DNA from: Phycisphaerales bacterium Planc_01
GTDB lineage: Bacteria; Planctomycetota; Phycisphaerae; Sedimentisphaerales; Anaerobacaceae
Reading direction: 5' to 3'
DNA length: 64,000 bases
NCBI GenBank assembly: GCA_001603075.1
Contig: LVBB01000036.1
Span: forward strand, 45,782 to 109,781
Positions 8,830 to 17,584 of the stretch are shown here, one piece after another. The notes beneath the pieces were generated by a model that worked only from the letters and a program-made list of their open reading frames with translations, did not search any database and was not told where the DNA came from. Every line of letters begins with the position of its first letter. Positions within the stretch are counted from its first letter, which is position 1. Made by a program: the position numbers and the translations under genes.

Positions 8830-9711
8830 TCAGACGACGAAGCGTTTCAGGACAGCCGCTGTATGCATGGCGATGAGCATCAGGTAGTCCAGATCGCCGA
8901 GCGTGTAGTGATCGTGAATCATGGCGTTGTCGACGTAAATGACGCCGTAGCAGCCGCCGGGCCCGCAGATGGCCGCGATCAGGGCCGAGCGAATCCGCTC
9001 CTTCGATTCGAGGTCAGCAGCCACGCGGGGCATGACCACCGACTGGGCCCGCTCGACGGCCTGGTTGATCTTGTCGGCCAGCATCAGTTCGCCCAACTCC
9101 ACCGGCTTGCCGTCGCGGCGTTTGCCCGCGTGGTACGTCATGGGTCCGCTGGGCTGCTCCCGCAGGGCGCACCATGTGTGAAACGCACTGAACTGCTGCA
9201 ATGTGATGTTCAACAGCGTAACGAGCATCTCTTCGAGATTGACGGCCTTGCAGATCGCGTCGCAGGCCTGGGAGAAGTCGGAGAGCCTCTTGGCGGCCAG
9301 CCGCATCGCTGGGGCATGGCCGGCGTCCGGCTTACGCACTACGGTTTCGTGCATAGGCGTCGCCAGACCCGCTTCGAGATTCAGCGTATCCTCGAACTGC
9401 GCATTGTGGTCCGCCTGTGAACGCTCGTCCAAATTGACCTCTAAGGTGAACTCGGTGATGCGAATCGCGTCGCCCGTCTTGATCGGCGCCTTGGTGATCG
9501 CCTCCCCGTTAAGGTAGGTCTTGTTCGCCGAGCCAAGATCCTGGACCTCCCATCGGTCATCACCGTCACAGACGAGTACGGCGTGCTTCTTGGAAACCGT
9601 ACGATCGGGAAGAAAGACGTGGTTGTCGGCGCCTCGGCCGATCTCGATAGGCCCTTGGGCGAATTGGTATTCTTTGGTTTCGCCGTCTTTTTGTTTGAGT
9701 ACCAGACGCAT
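8830..9711 (-). CDS. FHA-domain protein with C-terminal GAF-like region
   Basis: A 293-aa cytoplasmic protein. Residues 1-95 form a forkhead-associated domain: GRGADNHVFL, TVSKKHAVL and the NKTYLNGE segment, which place the residues that read phosphothreonine. A linker with a LNLEAG stretch leads to a C-terminal half with helices and a CYGVIYVDNAM/LGDLDYLMLIAMHTA pattern typical of a GAF domain. FHA-GAF arrangements are known in planctomycete and myxobacterial signalling proteins coupled to Ser/Thr kinases or sigma-54 regulators; no kinase is encoded nearby. The ATG at 9709-9711 is the first start giving the beta strand RLVLKQ. Ligand and partner are unknown. Confidence 0.8.
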   Translation of the reverse strand: MRLVLKQKDGETKEYQFAQGPIEIGRGADNHVFLPDRTVSKKHAVLVCDGDDRWEVQDLGSANKTYLNGEAITKAPIKTGDAIRITEFTLEVNLDERSQADHNAQFEDTLNLEAGLATPMHETVVRKPDAGHAPAMRLAAKRLSDFSQACDAICKAVNLEEMLVTLLNITLQQFSAFHTWCALREQPSGPMTYHAGKRRDGKPVELGELMLADKINQAVERAQSVVMPRVAADLESKERIRSALIAAICGPGGCYGVIYVDNAMIHDHYTLGDLDYLMLIAMHTAAVLKRFVV

Positions 9712-9847
9712 CGTTTATACCTCCGCATCCGGGTTCATATTGGGCTATGTGTATTATCGTCGGTGTGGCACACCATGTCAAGGAAACATTTTTCCCAGGC
9801 CCACCGAGCCGGGACGTGGCAGGCCCTGATGAGACGACAACGGCTAA

Positions 9848-10837
9848 CTACTGCCCTTTGCGCGAGTTGCGTGAGCGATGCGCCCGGTAGCGATACTGAT
9901 CGCCAACGACAGCCGCAACGATGACACAGCCGGTGATGAGGCGTTTGGTGGATTCCTGGGCGCCGACCTGGGCCAAGCCTGTCGCGAGAACGGCGATGAT
10001 CAGAACCCCAAAGAAGGACCGGACCACCGAGCCGCGACCGCCCATCAGGCTGGTGCCCCCGATGACGACGGCGGCGATGGCCTGCAACTCAAACCCAATG
10101 GCCGTGTTGGGATTGGCCGACGACATCCTGGCCGTCTGGATGACGGCGCCGACGGCCGCCAACAGGCCGCACAGAACGAATACCGCCAGCTTGTACGGAC
10201 GCGGGTCGATCCCCGACAGTCGCACCGCCTCCTCATTCGTCCCGATGGCAATCAGGTATCGCCCGAACACGGTCCGCGAGAGGACCAGTTGGCCGCCTGC
10301 GACGATGAGGATCGCCAGCACGAACGGCAGCGACAGGCCAAGGATCGCGGCGTCGGTGACCACCTCGACCGGCGCGCCGACGTAGATGGTGCGCGAGCCG
10401 GTCATCAGATAGGCCGCCCCACGCGCCGCTTCGAGCATCCCCAGAGTGACGATGAACGAGGGCAGGCGCCATCGAATGACGATCAGGCCGTTGGCCGCCC
10501 CGCAGGCCAGGCCCACCAGCAGGCACAGCCCGACCGCCGGCAACAGGGACAAGCCCCAGTTGACCAGCGCGATGCTCAGCACGGCGCTGGCCAGCGCCAG
10601 CACCGAACCGACGGACAGATCGATGCCCGCGATGATCAGCACGAACGTCATCCCCACCGCCACCACCGTCGTATCCGGGATCTGATTGGCGATGGTGCGA
10701 AACGTCGTAATGGTGAAGAAGTTTCTGGCACTGATTCCGAAGACCGCGATGAGAAGGACCAGTGCCGCCACCATCCCAAGGTAGTCGGCCGCCAGCCGCC
10801 GGATCTCCACCTGCCTGCCCGCACTGCCTTCGTCCAT
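9848..10837 (-). CDS. sugar ABC transporter permease (RbsC-like), no partners in window
   Basis: A 329-aa integral membrane protein of the branched-chain amino acid/ribose permease class. It has about eight to ten hydrophobic helices and the family marks AGIDLSVGSVLAL, NGLIVIRWRLPSFIVTLG, YLIAIGTNEEAVRLSGI and GGTSLMGGRGSV. Such proteins form the channel of sugar importers with an ATP-binding RbsA-type protein and a periplasmic binding protein. Neither partner is adjacent: the gene follows a DUF1080 gene and is followed by an FHA gene. The ATG at 10835-10837 has GGTGGAG eight bases upstream and is preferred over the earlier start at 10879, which adds a non-helical leader. The substrate cannot be named. 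Confidence 0.9.
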   Translation of the reverse strand: MDEGSAGRQVEIRRLAADYLGMVAALVLLIAVFGISARNFFTITTFRTIANQIPDTTVVAVGMTFVLIIAGIDLSVGSVLALASAVLSIALVNWGLSLLPAVGLCLLVGLACGAANGLIVIRWRLPSFIVTLGMLEAARGAAYLMTGSRTIYVGAPVEVVTDAAILGLSLPFVLAILIVAGGQLVLSRTVFGRYLIAIGTNEEAVRLSGIDPRPYKLAVFVLCGLLAAVGAVIQTARMSSANPNTAIGFELQAIAAVVIGGTSLMGGRGSVVRSFFGVLIIAVLATGLAQVGAQESTKRLITGCVIVAAVVGDQYRYRAHRSRNSRKGQ

Positions 10838-10941
10838 ACGACACACTCCACCCGTGCTGCCCGCGCCGCGCTGCATCACCCCATGCCGGTGACGAAGGAC
10901 ATCAGGATCGAATGCAGCCCGACCACACAGGCACGATGGCG

Positions 10942-11919
10942 TCAGCCTTTGACCAGCCAGATGTTGCGGAACTGGATGGGGTGGCCGTGGTCCTGTAACT
11001 GGATCGGTCCGGTCGGCTTTTGCTCGGCATTGGGGTTGGCCGTCGGGTGCGGAATCGCGACATTGTCGTGAATCTTCACGCCGTTGAGATAGGCCGTGAT
11101 GCGGGCATGTTCCTTGACCGTTCCATCGCCGTTGAGGCGCGCGGCACGGAACTCAATGTCGTAGGTCTGCCACTGCTGCGGCGGCAGCGAGGCATTGACG
11201 TCAGGCCGCTTGACGCCGTACAGACTGCCACAATCGCCGGAACTCTCGACCAAACCGAATGAGTCGAGGATCTGAACTTCGTACAGATCGTTGAGGAACA
11301 CACCGCTATTGCAGCGGCCCTGACCGCGATTGAGCGGTTCGAGGGGCAGCCAGAACTCCAGGTGCAGGTGTTGGATGTCACCAAACCGCTCCTTCGTGGT
11401 GGTCGAGCCCTTGGCGACCTGCATCGTACCGTTGTCCAGGGCCTTCCACTCCTGATTCGTCCACGCACTGAGATCGGGCTTGGTCCCCTGCTTGTAGGGC
11501 AGCAGCACGACCGCTCCGGCGGGCGGTTCGAGTCCTTCCTTCGGGCTCTTGCGCACCACCTTATTCAGTTCAAAACGCGTCCCATACGCACTGGCCAGGG
11601 AAAGCTGTCCGTCCTTGATCCGGCCGCTCCAGTGGTACCCGCCCGAACGTGAGCCAATCAGGGCCTCGAAACCGCTCCTGCCGGCGTACACCTCAATGGT
11701 CTCTCCCGCCCGGCCTGGCTCGTTGCTGACCGCCTCAATACGGACGCGGTAATGGTCCTCCCCCTCGGCCACGACAACCGCGGTCGCCGGCCTCTGTGTC
11801 ATGCTGTCGGCATGAAAGGTCCCTGCATATTGCCCCATGAAAGGGTCTGCCCATCCAACCGAGGCGGTCAGAATCAGAAGCATGGGGAGGAGGGTTCGAA
11901 TCGCGGCTTGTCCAGTCAT
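10942..11919 (-). CDS. secreted DUF1080 protein (3-keto-disaccharide hydrolase fold)
   Basis: A 325-aa protein with a signal peptide (MLLILTASVGWADP near residues 13-26). The C-terminal half is a DUF1080 concanavalin-like domain: HLHLEFWLPLEPLNRGQGRCNSG, then VFLNDLYEVQILDSFG, a QQWQTYDIEF segment and the final HGHPIQFRNIWLV. DUF1080 proteins are abundant in planctomycetes; some hydrolyse 3-keto-glycosides. The N-terminal ~120 residues contain a separate beta-rich segment. It lies upstream of an RbsC-like permease with a 100-base gap, so a carbohydrate context is likely but unproven. The start has GGAGCC about eight bases upstream. Confidence 0.85.
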   Translation of the reverse strand: MTGQAAIRTLLPMLLILTASVGWADPFMGQYAGTFHADSMTQRPATAVVVAEGEDHYRVRIEAVSNEPGRAGETIEVYAGRSGFEALIGSRSGGYHWSGRIKDGQLSLASAYGTRFELNKVVRKSPKEGLEPPAGAVVLLPYKQGTKPDLSAWTNQEWKALDNGTMQVAKGSTTTKERFGDIQHLHLEFWLPLEPLNRGQGRCNSGVFLNDLYEVQILDSFGLVESSGDCGSLYGVKRPDVNASLPPQQWQTYDIEFRAARLNGDGTVKEHARITAYLNGVKIHDNVAIPHPTANPNAEQKPTGPIQLQDHGHPIQFRNIWLVKG

Positions 11920-12005
11920 TGCTTGGGCTCCTTACTGCTTGAATAGATGGACGACGTCAACATGGTACCAAGCCGCCGCACCACGTCAAGCCTCCATCTC
12001 TTCCA

Positions 12006-13133
12006 TTATCGTCCGCCGGAGCGTTCGGCCAGAACCAACAGCCGCGCGGCAATGTCGGCGGCGGCGGCGGGCCGAGCCACGAGCCGGCAGGCGTCCGCCA
12101 TCTCGCCTCGCGTGACATCATCGGCCATCAACGCCTCCAGTTCCTCCCAGAGCCAGTCGGCGCGATCACCCGCATCCGCAACATCATCGACGATCACGGC
12201 CGTCCCCACCGCGACGAGCTTGCCTGCATTGCGGTACTGATGCCGGTCTTTGTGGTGTGGATAGGGCATACAAATGCTCGGAACGCCCGCCACCGCGTAT
12301 TCGGCCACGCTGACAGCGCCGCTGCGTCCCACGAGCAGGTCGGCCGCCGCCAGAAGATCGGGCATCGCATCATAATAGCTGACCACCTTGTGGGCGATGC
12401 GGACGCCCTCGTAGCGACGTGCCACCTCGTCGAAGTTGTCCAGACCCGTCAGGTGGACGATCTGCCAGGCGGAGGCGAAGGCCTCCAGCCTGGGCAGGAG
12501 CATGCAAACCGCCTCATTGATGCGCATAGAGCCGCTGGACGCACCCGTGATCAACAGGGTCTTCTTGCCTGGATCCAGCGACAGGGCCTCGATGGCACGC
12601 ATCCGATCGGCCCGCGCGAACCCGCTGCGCAGGGGACAGCCGACCACGGTGACACGCTCGCGCCGCGAACCGAAATGGCGTTCGCAGCCTTCGAACTGCG
12701 CGAAGATGTGGTCGGCCCAGCGGGCACTGAGCCGGTTGGCCCGGCCGGGCAAGATATCCACGTTGACCAGCACGACCGGAGCGCCGAGCCTGTGCCCCGC
12801 CATGCAAACGGGTGCGGCGACGAATCCGCCGCCCCCGATGACGACGGGGTTGGGGCTGTCGGCGATCAACGCGCTTGCCTGGCGATAGCTCTGCCAGAAC
12901 GTCCGCCAGAAGGTCACGAACCGACGCGGGTCGAAGTACAGCCCCGTCGCGGGCAGCACCGTGTAGGGAAAAGCCGTCCCGTCCAGAATCCGCCTGTCCA
13001 CTGCGCGCGTGCTGCATAGAAAGTGGATGCGCGCATCGGGCCGGCGATCGACGATCTGCTCGGCGACCGCCAGGGCCGGATAGATGTGTCCGCCCGTTCC
13101 GCCGCCGGCAAAGAAGATTGCGATATCACTCAA
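12006..13133 (-). CDS. murG: UDP-GlcNAc:undecaprenyl-pyrophosphoryl-MurNAc-pentapeptide GlcNAc transferase
   Basis: Converts lipid I to lipid II at the inner face of the cytoplasmic membrane. The 375-aa protein has the N-terminal GGGTGGHIYPALAVAE motif, the VVIGGGGFVAAP motif, an LLITGASSGS region and the C-terminal GRSGAVSVAEYAVAGVPS and PYPHHKDRHQYRNA motifs that hold the UDP-GlcNAc donor. Its ATG overlaps the ftsW stop by four bases (ATGA), so the pair is translationally coupled. This is a reduced division cluster: no other mur genes are adjacent, in contrast to the usual dcw order. Confidence 0.96.
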   Translation of the reverse strand: MSDIAIFFAGGGTGGHIYPALAVAEQIVDRRPDARIHFLCSTRAVDRRILDGTAFPYTVLPATGLYFDPRRFVTFWRTFWQSYRQASALIADSPNPVVIGGGGFVAAPVCMAGHRLGAPVVLVNVDILPGRANRLSARWADHIFAQFEGCERHFGSRRERVTVVGCPLRSGFARADRMRAIEALSLDPGKKTLLITGASSGSMRINEAVCMLLPRLEAFASAWQIVHLTGLDNFDEVARRYEGVRIAHKVVSYYDAMPDLLAAADLLVGRSGAVSVAEYAVAGVPSICMPYPHHKDRHQYRNAGKLVAVGTAVIVDDVADAGDRADWLWEELEALMADDVTRGEMADACRLVARPAAAADIAARLLVLAERSGGR

Positions 13134-14383
13134 TGACAGCCTCCCTGCTGCTCACACCGTGTGGAACCCTGTCCGGCATCAGAATCGCCATCAGCGTCGC
13201 CGCGCACAACGGAATCGCCGCCGTCGGTTTGTGAGGCAATGTTGAGCAGCACCCCCACGGCCGCGGCCGACAGCAACATGCTCGTGCCGCCCGAACTGAT
13301 GAAAGGCAAGGGAATCCCCTTCGTCGGCAGAACGACCGTCACGACGCCGATGTTCAGCGCCGCTTGAATACCGATCGTCAAGACGATGCCGGCCGCCAGA
13401 AGCCTGCCGAAGCGATCCCGGCAGCGCATGACAACGGCAAGGCCGAGGCCGACAAACAGGATGAACAGGCCGATGACCCCAATCGTGCCGACCAGGCCCA
13501 GCTCCTCTCCGACGATGGCGAAGATGAAATCCGTCGTATCTTCCGGCAGATGACCGTATTTCGAGATGCCATCGCCCAGCCCCTTGCCCCAGAAACCGCC
13601 TGAGCCAATGGCAATCAGCGACTGATTGGCCTGATAGACAACGTCGGGCCACTCCTCCGGGCGCAGAAAGGCCAGCAATCGCTTGATGCGATGAGGCGAA
13701 TGGATCAGACCGGCAATCAGGCCGCCGGCGGCGAACGGCACCAGGGTCAGGACGTGCCACCACCGAACGCCGGCGATCACCAGGATCACAAGACTGATCA
13801 TCGCAATAAAGGCCGCTGTGCCGAAGTCTTCGACGACAATGAGCCCGCAAACCAATCCGATCCCCAGACACAGCGGGACGAACCACGTCCAGTAGCGACG
13901 AACCCCCGGTCCCGACCTGGCGCAGACCGCGGCCAGTCCGAACACCATCGCCCATTTCGCCAGTTCCGACGGCTGAAAGCTGATGCTGACCGGCCCGACG
14001 GTCAGGCGCAGCCATCGCCGCGCCTGATTGATCTGCGTTCCCAACTGCGGGATCAGCACAACGCCCAACAGCACCACCGAAACGAATACCAGCCACGGCG
14101 AAGGGGATTTCCACCACCGTTCGCGAAGGCGAAACCATCGGTAGTCGATGCACGAGCCGACCAGCAGCACCACAACGGCCAGCGGAAAGAACATGATCTG
14201 CCGCAGCGCCGGAAACTCGTAGAACCGCTTGAGGTCGAACTCGTAGCCGAGATTCGCACCGGCCGAGAAGACCATCACCGCACCGATGCCCATCAGAAAG
14301 ACGATCACCATGGCGATATAGTCGGCCAGCCGGCTCTGCGAATCGTTCATAACATCATCAGTGGCAAACACTTGCCCAGCCAT
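13130..14383 (-). CDS. ftsW: lipid II polymerase / division protein FtsW (SEDS family)
   Basis: A polytopic SEDS glycosyltransferase that works with a class B penicillin-binding protein at the septum. Marks include GPVSISFQPSELAKW, VEDFGTAAFI (with the functionally important Asp region), QSLIAIGSGGFWGKGLG, GHLPEDTTDFIFAIVGEELG and GIPLPFISSGGTSML, each at the expected place in about ten helices. The 417-aa length includes a short extra Ser/Asp-rich tail. An alternative ATG eleven codons later (14350) also fits; the upstream ATG has GAGG close by. It is followed directly by murG with a four-base overlap. Confidence 0.95.
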   Translation of the reverse strand: MAGQVFATDDVMNDSQSRLADYIAMVIVFLMGIGAVMVFSAGANLGYEFDLKRFYEFPALRQIMFFPLAVVVLLVGSCIDYRWFRLRERWWKSPSPWLVFVSVVLLGVVLIPQLGTQINQARRWLRLTVGPVSISFQPSELAKWAMVFGLAAVCARSGPGVRRYWTWFVPLCLGIGLVCGLIVVEDFGTAAFIAMISLVILVIAGVRWWHVLTLVPFAAGGLIAGLIHSPHRIKRLLAFLRPEEWPDVVYQANQSLIAIGSGGFWGKGLGDGISKYGHLPEDTTDFIFAIVGEELGLVGTIGVIGLFILFVGLGLAVVMRCRDRFGRLLAAGIVLTIGIQAALNIGVVTVVLPTKGIPLPFISSGGTSMLLSAAAVGVLLNIASQTDGGDSVVRGDADGDSDAGQGSTRCEQQGGCH

Positions 14384-14633
14384 TACCTCATCTGGAGGTT
14401 GAGAAGCACATTCCCCAATTTATCTTTTCGGCAAACCCGTGTTTCAATCTGCAAAAAAGACTGAGCTTATGCCGTCCGAATTCCCGATCCTGTGGGAAGA
14501 CAGCGGCACTATTCGCCTGTTTCTCAGACCCGCCGGGGGAAATACAGCGTGGACGCCGCGTCGACAGACGCCGTCATGGGGCACGAGTGAATTGGGAGGA
14601 GACCCGAACTTCGAGAGCCGCTTGAGACAGAGC

Positions 14634-15443
14634 CTATAAGGGTGCTTCCTGCGGCGTGATGTCGATCATGTCCGGCCATTCGAGCCGGCCCAGAATCTCG
14701 CGGGCAAGGGCGGCGTATTCCGCCGCACCCCTGCTGTCCGGCGCATAGGTCTGAATGGCCTGACCCACACTGGGCGCCTCCGCCAAGGTGATCGTCTTGT
14801 GAACGACGGTGTCGAAAACGAGCCGGCCAAAGAGACTCCGCATGCCCTCCTCCACCCGCTGGCTCAGCAGCGTTCGCCCTTCAACGAAGGTCAACACGAA
14901 CCCCAGCGGCTTGACTAGGCACGGGTGAAACCGAGTGCGGATGACCTGGATCGTTTCGAGGAGTCGTTTGAGACCGTCGAGGGCAAAGAAATGTGCCTGG
15001 ACCGGCACGATCACATTCGAACTGGCGGTCAGAGCATTGAGCATAACCAGGCCCAACGTCGAGGGACAATCGATCAGGCATACGTCGTACCAATCGGCGA
15101 GAGGCCGCAATTGCTCGCCGAGAATCAGCTCCTTACCGGGCGCGTTCTGCAACTCCGTCTCCACCGCGGTCAGCAACATATTGGCCGGAATCAGGTCGAG
15201 ACCATCCATGCCGGTCGGTCTGGCAATGGACGTCACTGGATCGCCCGTCCCAACCAGGATATCGTAGACGCTCGCGCTCAGTTCGCCGGGCTCATACCCC
15301 AACCCGAGTGTGGCGTGCCCCTGCGGATCGCAATCGACCAGGAGGACCTTGTACCCCATCAGCGCAAAGGCTCCCGCCAGATTGATCGAGGTGGTCGTCT
15401 TGCCACACCCCCCCTTCTGATTGGAAACCGCTATGATCTGCAT
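14634..15443 (-). CDS. ParA/Soj family partition ATPase
   Basis: A 269-aa deviant Walker ATPase with KGGCGKTTTSINLA (residues 10-23), VDCDPQGHATLGLG (Walker A'-loop aspartate) and DCPSTLGLVMLNA (Walker B). This is the Soj/ParA architecture without an N-terminal DNA-binding extension, so chromosome or cargo segregation is likely. No parB or parS copy is adjacent: the gene is followed by a gap before ftsW and is divergent from the CBS genes. The ATG lies 270 bases from the first CBS start. It could be the chromosomal ParA or an orphan ParA positioning another cargo; the sequence does not distinguish these. Confidence 0.85.
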   Translation of the reverse strand: MQIIAVSNQKGGCGKTTTSINLAGAFALMGYKVLLVDCDPQGHATLGLGYEPGELSASVYDILVGTGDPVTSIARPTGMDGLDLIPANMLLTAVETELQNAPGKELILGEQLRPLADWYDVCLIDCPSTLGLVMLNALTASSNVIVPVQAHFFALDGLKRLLETIQVIRTRFHPCLVKPLGFVLTFVEGRTLLSQRVEEGMRSLFGRLVFDTVVHKTITLAEAPSVGQAIQTYAPDSRGAAEYAALAREILGRLEWPDMIDITPQEAPL

Positions 15444-15713
15444 CCCGCCTGTAGAATCGAGCCAACTGCCTCACTGGTTGAATCGACTCCGTTCAGCCGC
15501 TACCGCCCATCCATCGTCCTATTCTACCGCATCGCCCCCCCCGTATTCAAGCAAAAACCGAGTCGGCCGCGACTGCCACCCAGCCGTATTCCCATGCCGT
15601 CCCAGGGCCGTGGCCGAGGAAGTCCTTATGTCGCGTCGCAAGGTTGCCGATAAGACCCATGAACACGACGATTGTCCGTTATGGGACCTGTATATGCGTT
15701 GGAGATTGCCCTG

Positions 15714-16112
15714 ATGCTCAAGGCAAAGGACATCATGAAACCGAACGTATTGGCCGTGACCATGGATACAGACATCTACCGGGCAATACGAACCATGGTC
15801 GAGAACAATGTTACCGGACTGCCCGTGATCGACGACGACCGGGCCTTGGTTGGAGTCGTGACGGAGAAGGACGTCCTGAAACTCCTCTACGAGATCGAGG
15901 ACCACCCCGGCAGGGTGGCCGACTTCATGACCACGCCGGTTGTCGCCTATGATCAAGACGACGACGTCGCGGCTGTTGCCGACGGTCTGGCGGCGCACCA
16001 CTTCCGGCGCGTTCCCATTCTCCGCGACGGCCGACTCGTCGGGATCATCAGCAGGAAGGACATCGTCAAACGGATCCAGGAGCAGTGGCTCACGCAAAAT
16101 GCCTCAGCATGA
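15714..16112 (+). CDS. CBS-pair protein (first of two)
   Basis: A 132-aa protein made of two CBS repeats: IMKPNVLAVTMDTDI with GLPVIDDDRALVGVVTEKDVLK, then FMTTPVVAYDQDDDV with RRVPILRDGRLVGIISRKD. CBS pairs bind adenosine nucleotides and act as regulatory modules; a stand-alone pair is a common sensor form. The ATG at 15714 has GGAG nine bases upstream and begins at KAKDIMKP, so I prefer it to earlier in-frame TTG/ATG codons. The next gene encodes a very similar protein 36 bases downstream, which suggests a duplicated, cotranscribed pair. The bound ligand cannot be read from the sequence. Confidence 0.85.
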   Translation: MLKAKDIMKPNVLAVTMDTDIYRAIRTMVENNVTGLPVIDDDRALVGVVTEKDVLKLLYEIEDHPGRVADFMTTPVVAYDQDDDVAAVADGLAAHHFRRVPILRDGRLVGIISRKDIVKRIQEQWLTQNASA

Positions 16113-16148
16113 CACGTGTTGTCCTGACGGCAACCGAAAGGGATCGAT

Positions 16149-16532
16149 ATGTATGAGACAAAGGCCATCATGTCAAGGGATGTCGTATCCGTTCATCCGG
16201 ACACCCCTATCACCAAGGTCCTGGAACTGCTCGTCGAAAACGACATTACCGGCGTCCCCGTCGTCGAGTCTGACGGACAGCTTGTGGGGATCGTCACGGA
16301 GAAGGATATGATCGGAGTCCTCTTCGGACAGGAAACTCCCTCGGGAACCGCTCGAGACTACATGACCGAAGATGTCCTGAGTTTTGATGAGAACGACGAC
16401 ATCATTGCGGTGTGCGAGTGCCTGACTGCGAACCATCTGAGGCGTGTTCCCATTCTGGCCGACGGGCGACTCGTTGGCATCATCAGCCGAAGAGATCTCA
16501 TCAAGTACATTATCGAACCCATCGGCCGCTGA
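16149..16532 (+). CDS. CBS-pair protein (second of two)
   Basis: A 127-aa protein with the same two-repeat architecture as its upstream neighbour: IMSRDVVSVHPDTPI with GVPVVESDGQLVGIVTEKD, then YMTEDVLSFDENDDI with RRVPILADGRLVGIISRRDLIKY. Similar order and length point to gene duplication. The two could form a heterodimeric CBS module. No enzymatic domain is fused. It ends about 340 bases before the next coding region. Confidence 0.85.
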   Translation: MYETKAIMSRDVVSVHPDTPITKVLELLVENDITGVPVVESDGQLVGIVTEKDMIGVLFGQETPSGTARDYMTEDVLSFDENDDIIAVCECLTANHLRRVPILADGRLVGIISRRDLIKYIIEPIGR

Positions 16533-16873
16533 GCCGGCCCCACAAATCCTTCTGTGCCGCACCATCTCCCGTCTCGGCTGCACCTCGCATCGCCGGGTGC
16601 GGGCAATTCGTTTCCCGTCAAAATACGTAGTCTCCACAATTGACGAGGTTCCGCGCCAACATAGACTGAGCATCCGCTCTTAGGAAACAGCGATAGCGGA
16701 TTGCGGGTAGGCTTCTCGGTCAGCCGCGAGTGGATCTCCTCAGATCGGGGACACAGTGCGAAGCTGGCCGTGAGAGCCACGAAGAACACCGTTGGACCGA
16801 GTTCATCGGGGCGGCAATCGCCAAGGATCGTGGCATGCGTTTCGGTCGCTCCGTTGAGATGAAAGGGGAATCC
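16533..16873. other. intergenic region ahead of the vWA/tubulin-like cluster
   Basis: About 340 bases without a convincing gene. It holds a candidate promoter (16640-16667, separate entry). A 307-aa minus-strand open frame spans it but is a shadow, with no supporting ribosome binding site or protein-like composition. Confidence 0.5.
16640..16667 (+). promoter_or_regulatory. candidate promoter of the vWA/tubulin-like cluster
   Basis: TTGACG at 16640-16645, a 16-base spacer and TAGACT at 16662-16667. It sits about 205 bases before the first small gene of the cluster. The -35 is close to consensus, the -10 weak. Confidence 0.35.
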
Positions 16874-17191
16874 ATGGACGGATCGACGTCCGCTGCGGCG
16901 AAGGGTCCAGTACCAGATGACAGCGCCCCCTCGGACAAGCAGAGCGGCAGCAATGTTGAGCGTTTCATTCGCGTCACATACGAGAAACTGCCGGCGCAGA
17001 CCAAGGTCATCGTGGCACTCTTTTCGGCCTTGAACACCGTGACCACGTTGACGAAGGACTTCGAACTTCCCGATGCGTTGTGGCAATCCGTGCTCTTCAA
17101 TGACTGCGGGCCCCTGGTCGGCGAATCCGAGGAGGTCAACTGGCTCAAAGGGGTCTGCGACGGGATATTGCTGGTAGCCAATCACGCGTAA
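16874..17191 (+). CDS. small protein of unknown function at the head of the vWA/tubulin-like cluster
   Basis: A 105-aa product. A Ser/Ala/Asp-rich N-terminal 25 residues is followed by a compact part with RFIRVTYEKLPAQTKVIVAL, then LNTVTTLTKDFELPDALW and a C-terminal VNWLKGVCDGILLVANHA. Third-codon G/C bias is strong across the whole frame, as in neighbouring genes, which argues for real coding. The ATG at 16874 has AAAGGGG five bases upstream; an earlier ATG at 16859 is possible. No domain is recognised. It lies 390 bases before the helical protein of the cluster and is on the same strand, so it may belong to it. Confidence 0.5.
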   Translation: MDGSTSAAAKGPVPDDSAPSDKQSGSNVERFIRVTYEKLPAQTKVIVALFSALNTVTTLTKDFELPDALWQSVLFNDCGPLVGESEEVNWLKGVCDGILLVANHA

Positions 17192-17584
17192 GTGCACGTT
17201 CGAGGCCGCCTGAGAGCTGTCTGACGCAAACAGGTCGGCCGTACGACGATTGGCACATTGCCGCTCCGGCCTCTGCACCAAACCCCGCCGCCGCGCGGGC
17301 GGGTCCCATCATGTCGCCGGCCGACCCCCTTGGTTCATCTATGGCCGCAGATCCTGCAATTGGCATTGGACAAAGACGCCCTCATCGCGCATAATGCAGG
17401 GTGCGTCGCGTTGGAGTCGCTCTGCGACCGTCCAGCATTTGCCGTCGGGTGATCCCTCCCGTGGACACGCAAGCGGACGGAAGCGACGACAGCGGGTTGC
17501 TTGGGCATGCTGGCGCCATGCCACGGATGGGGTGGAGGAAAGCGTTGAGTTCGAGCGTTCGAGTTTCGTGTGAACGAGAGTTCC
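17192..17584. other. intergenic with a GC hairpin
   Basis: About 390 bases between the small gene and the helical protein. A hairpin CCCGCC (17284-17289), 8-base loop, GGCGGG (17298-17303) lies about 100 bases after the small gene but has no U-tract, so a rho-independent terminator is not supported. No protein-like frame is seen. Confidence 0.4.

Noticed and set aside
9878..11071. 397-aa plus-strand open frame over the permease and DUF1080 genes
   Set aside because: Rich in Asp/Gln/Arg and without motifs; the minus strand holds two clear protein families.
16358..17281. 307-aa minus-strand open frame before the vWA cluster
   Set aside because: It overlaps the CBS gene and the 105-aa gene in shadow fashion, and no start site is supported.
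17284..17303. Hairpin as rho-independent terminator of the 105-aa gene
   Set aside because: No run of T follows the stem.
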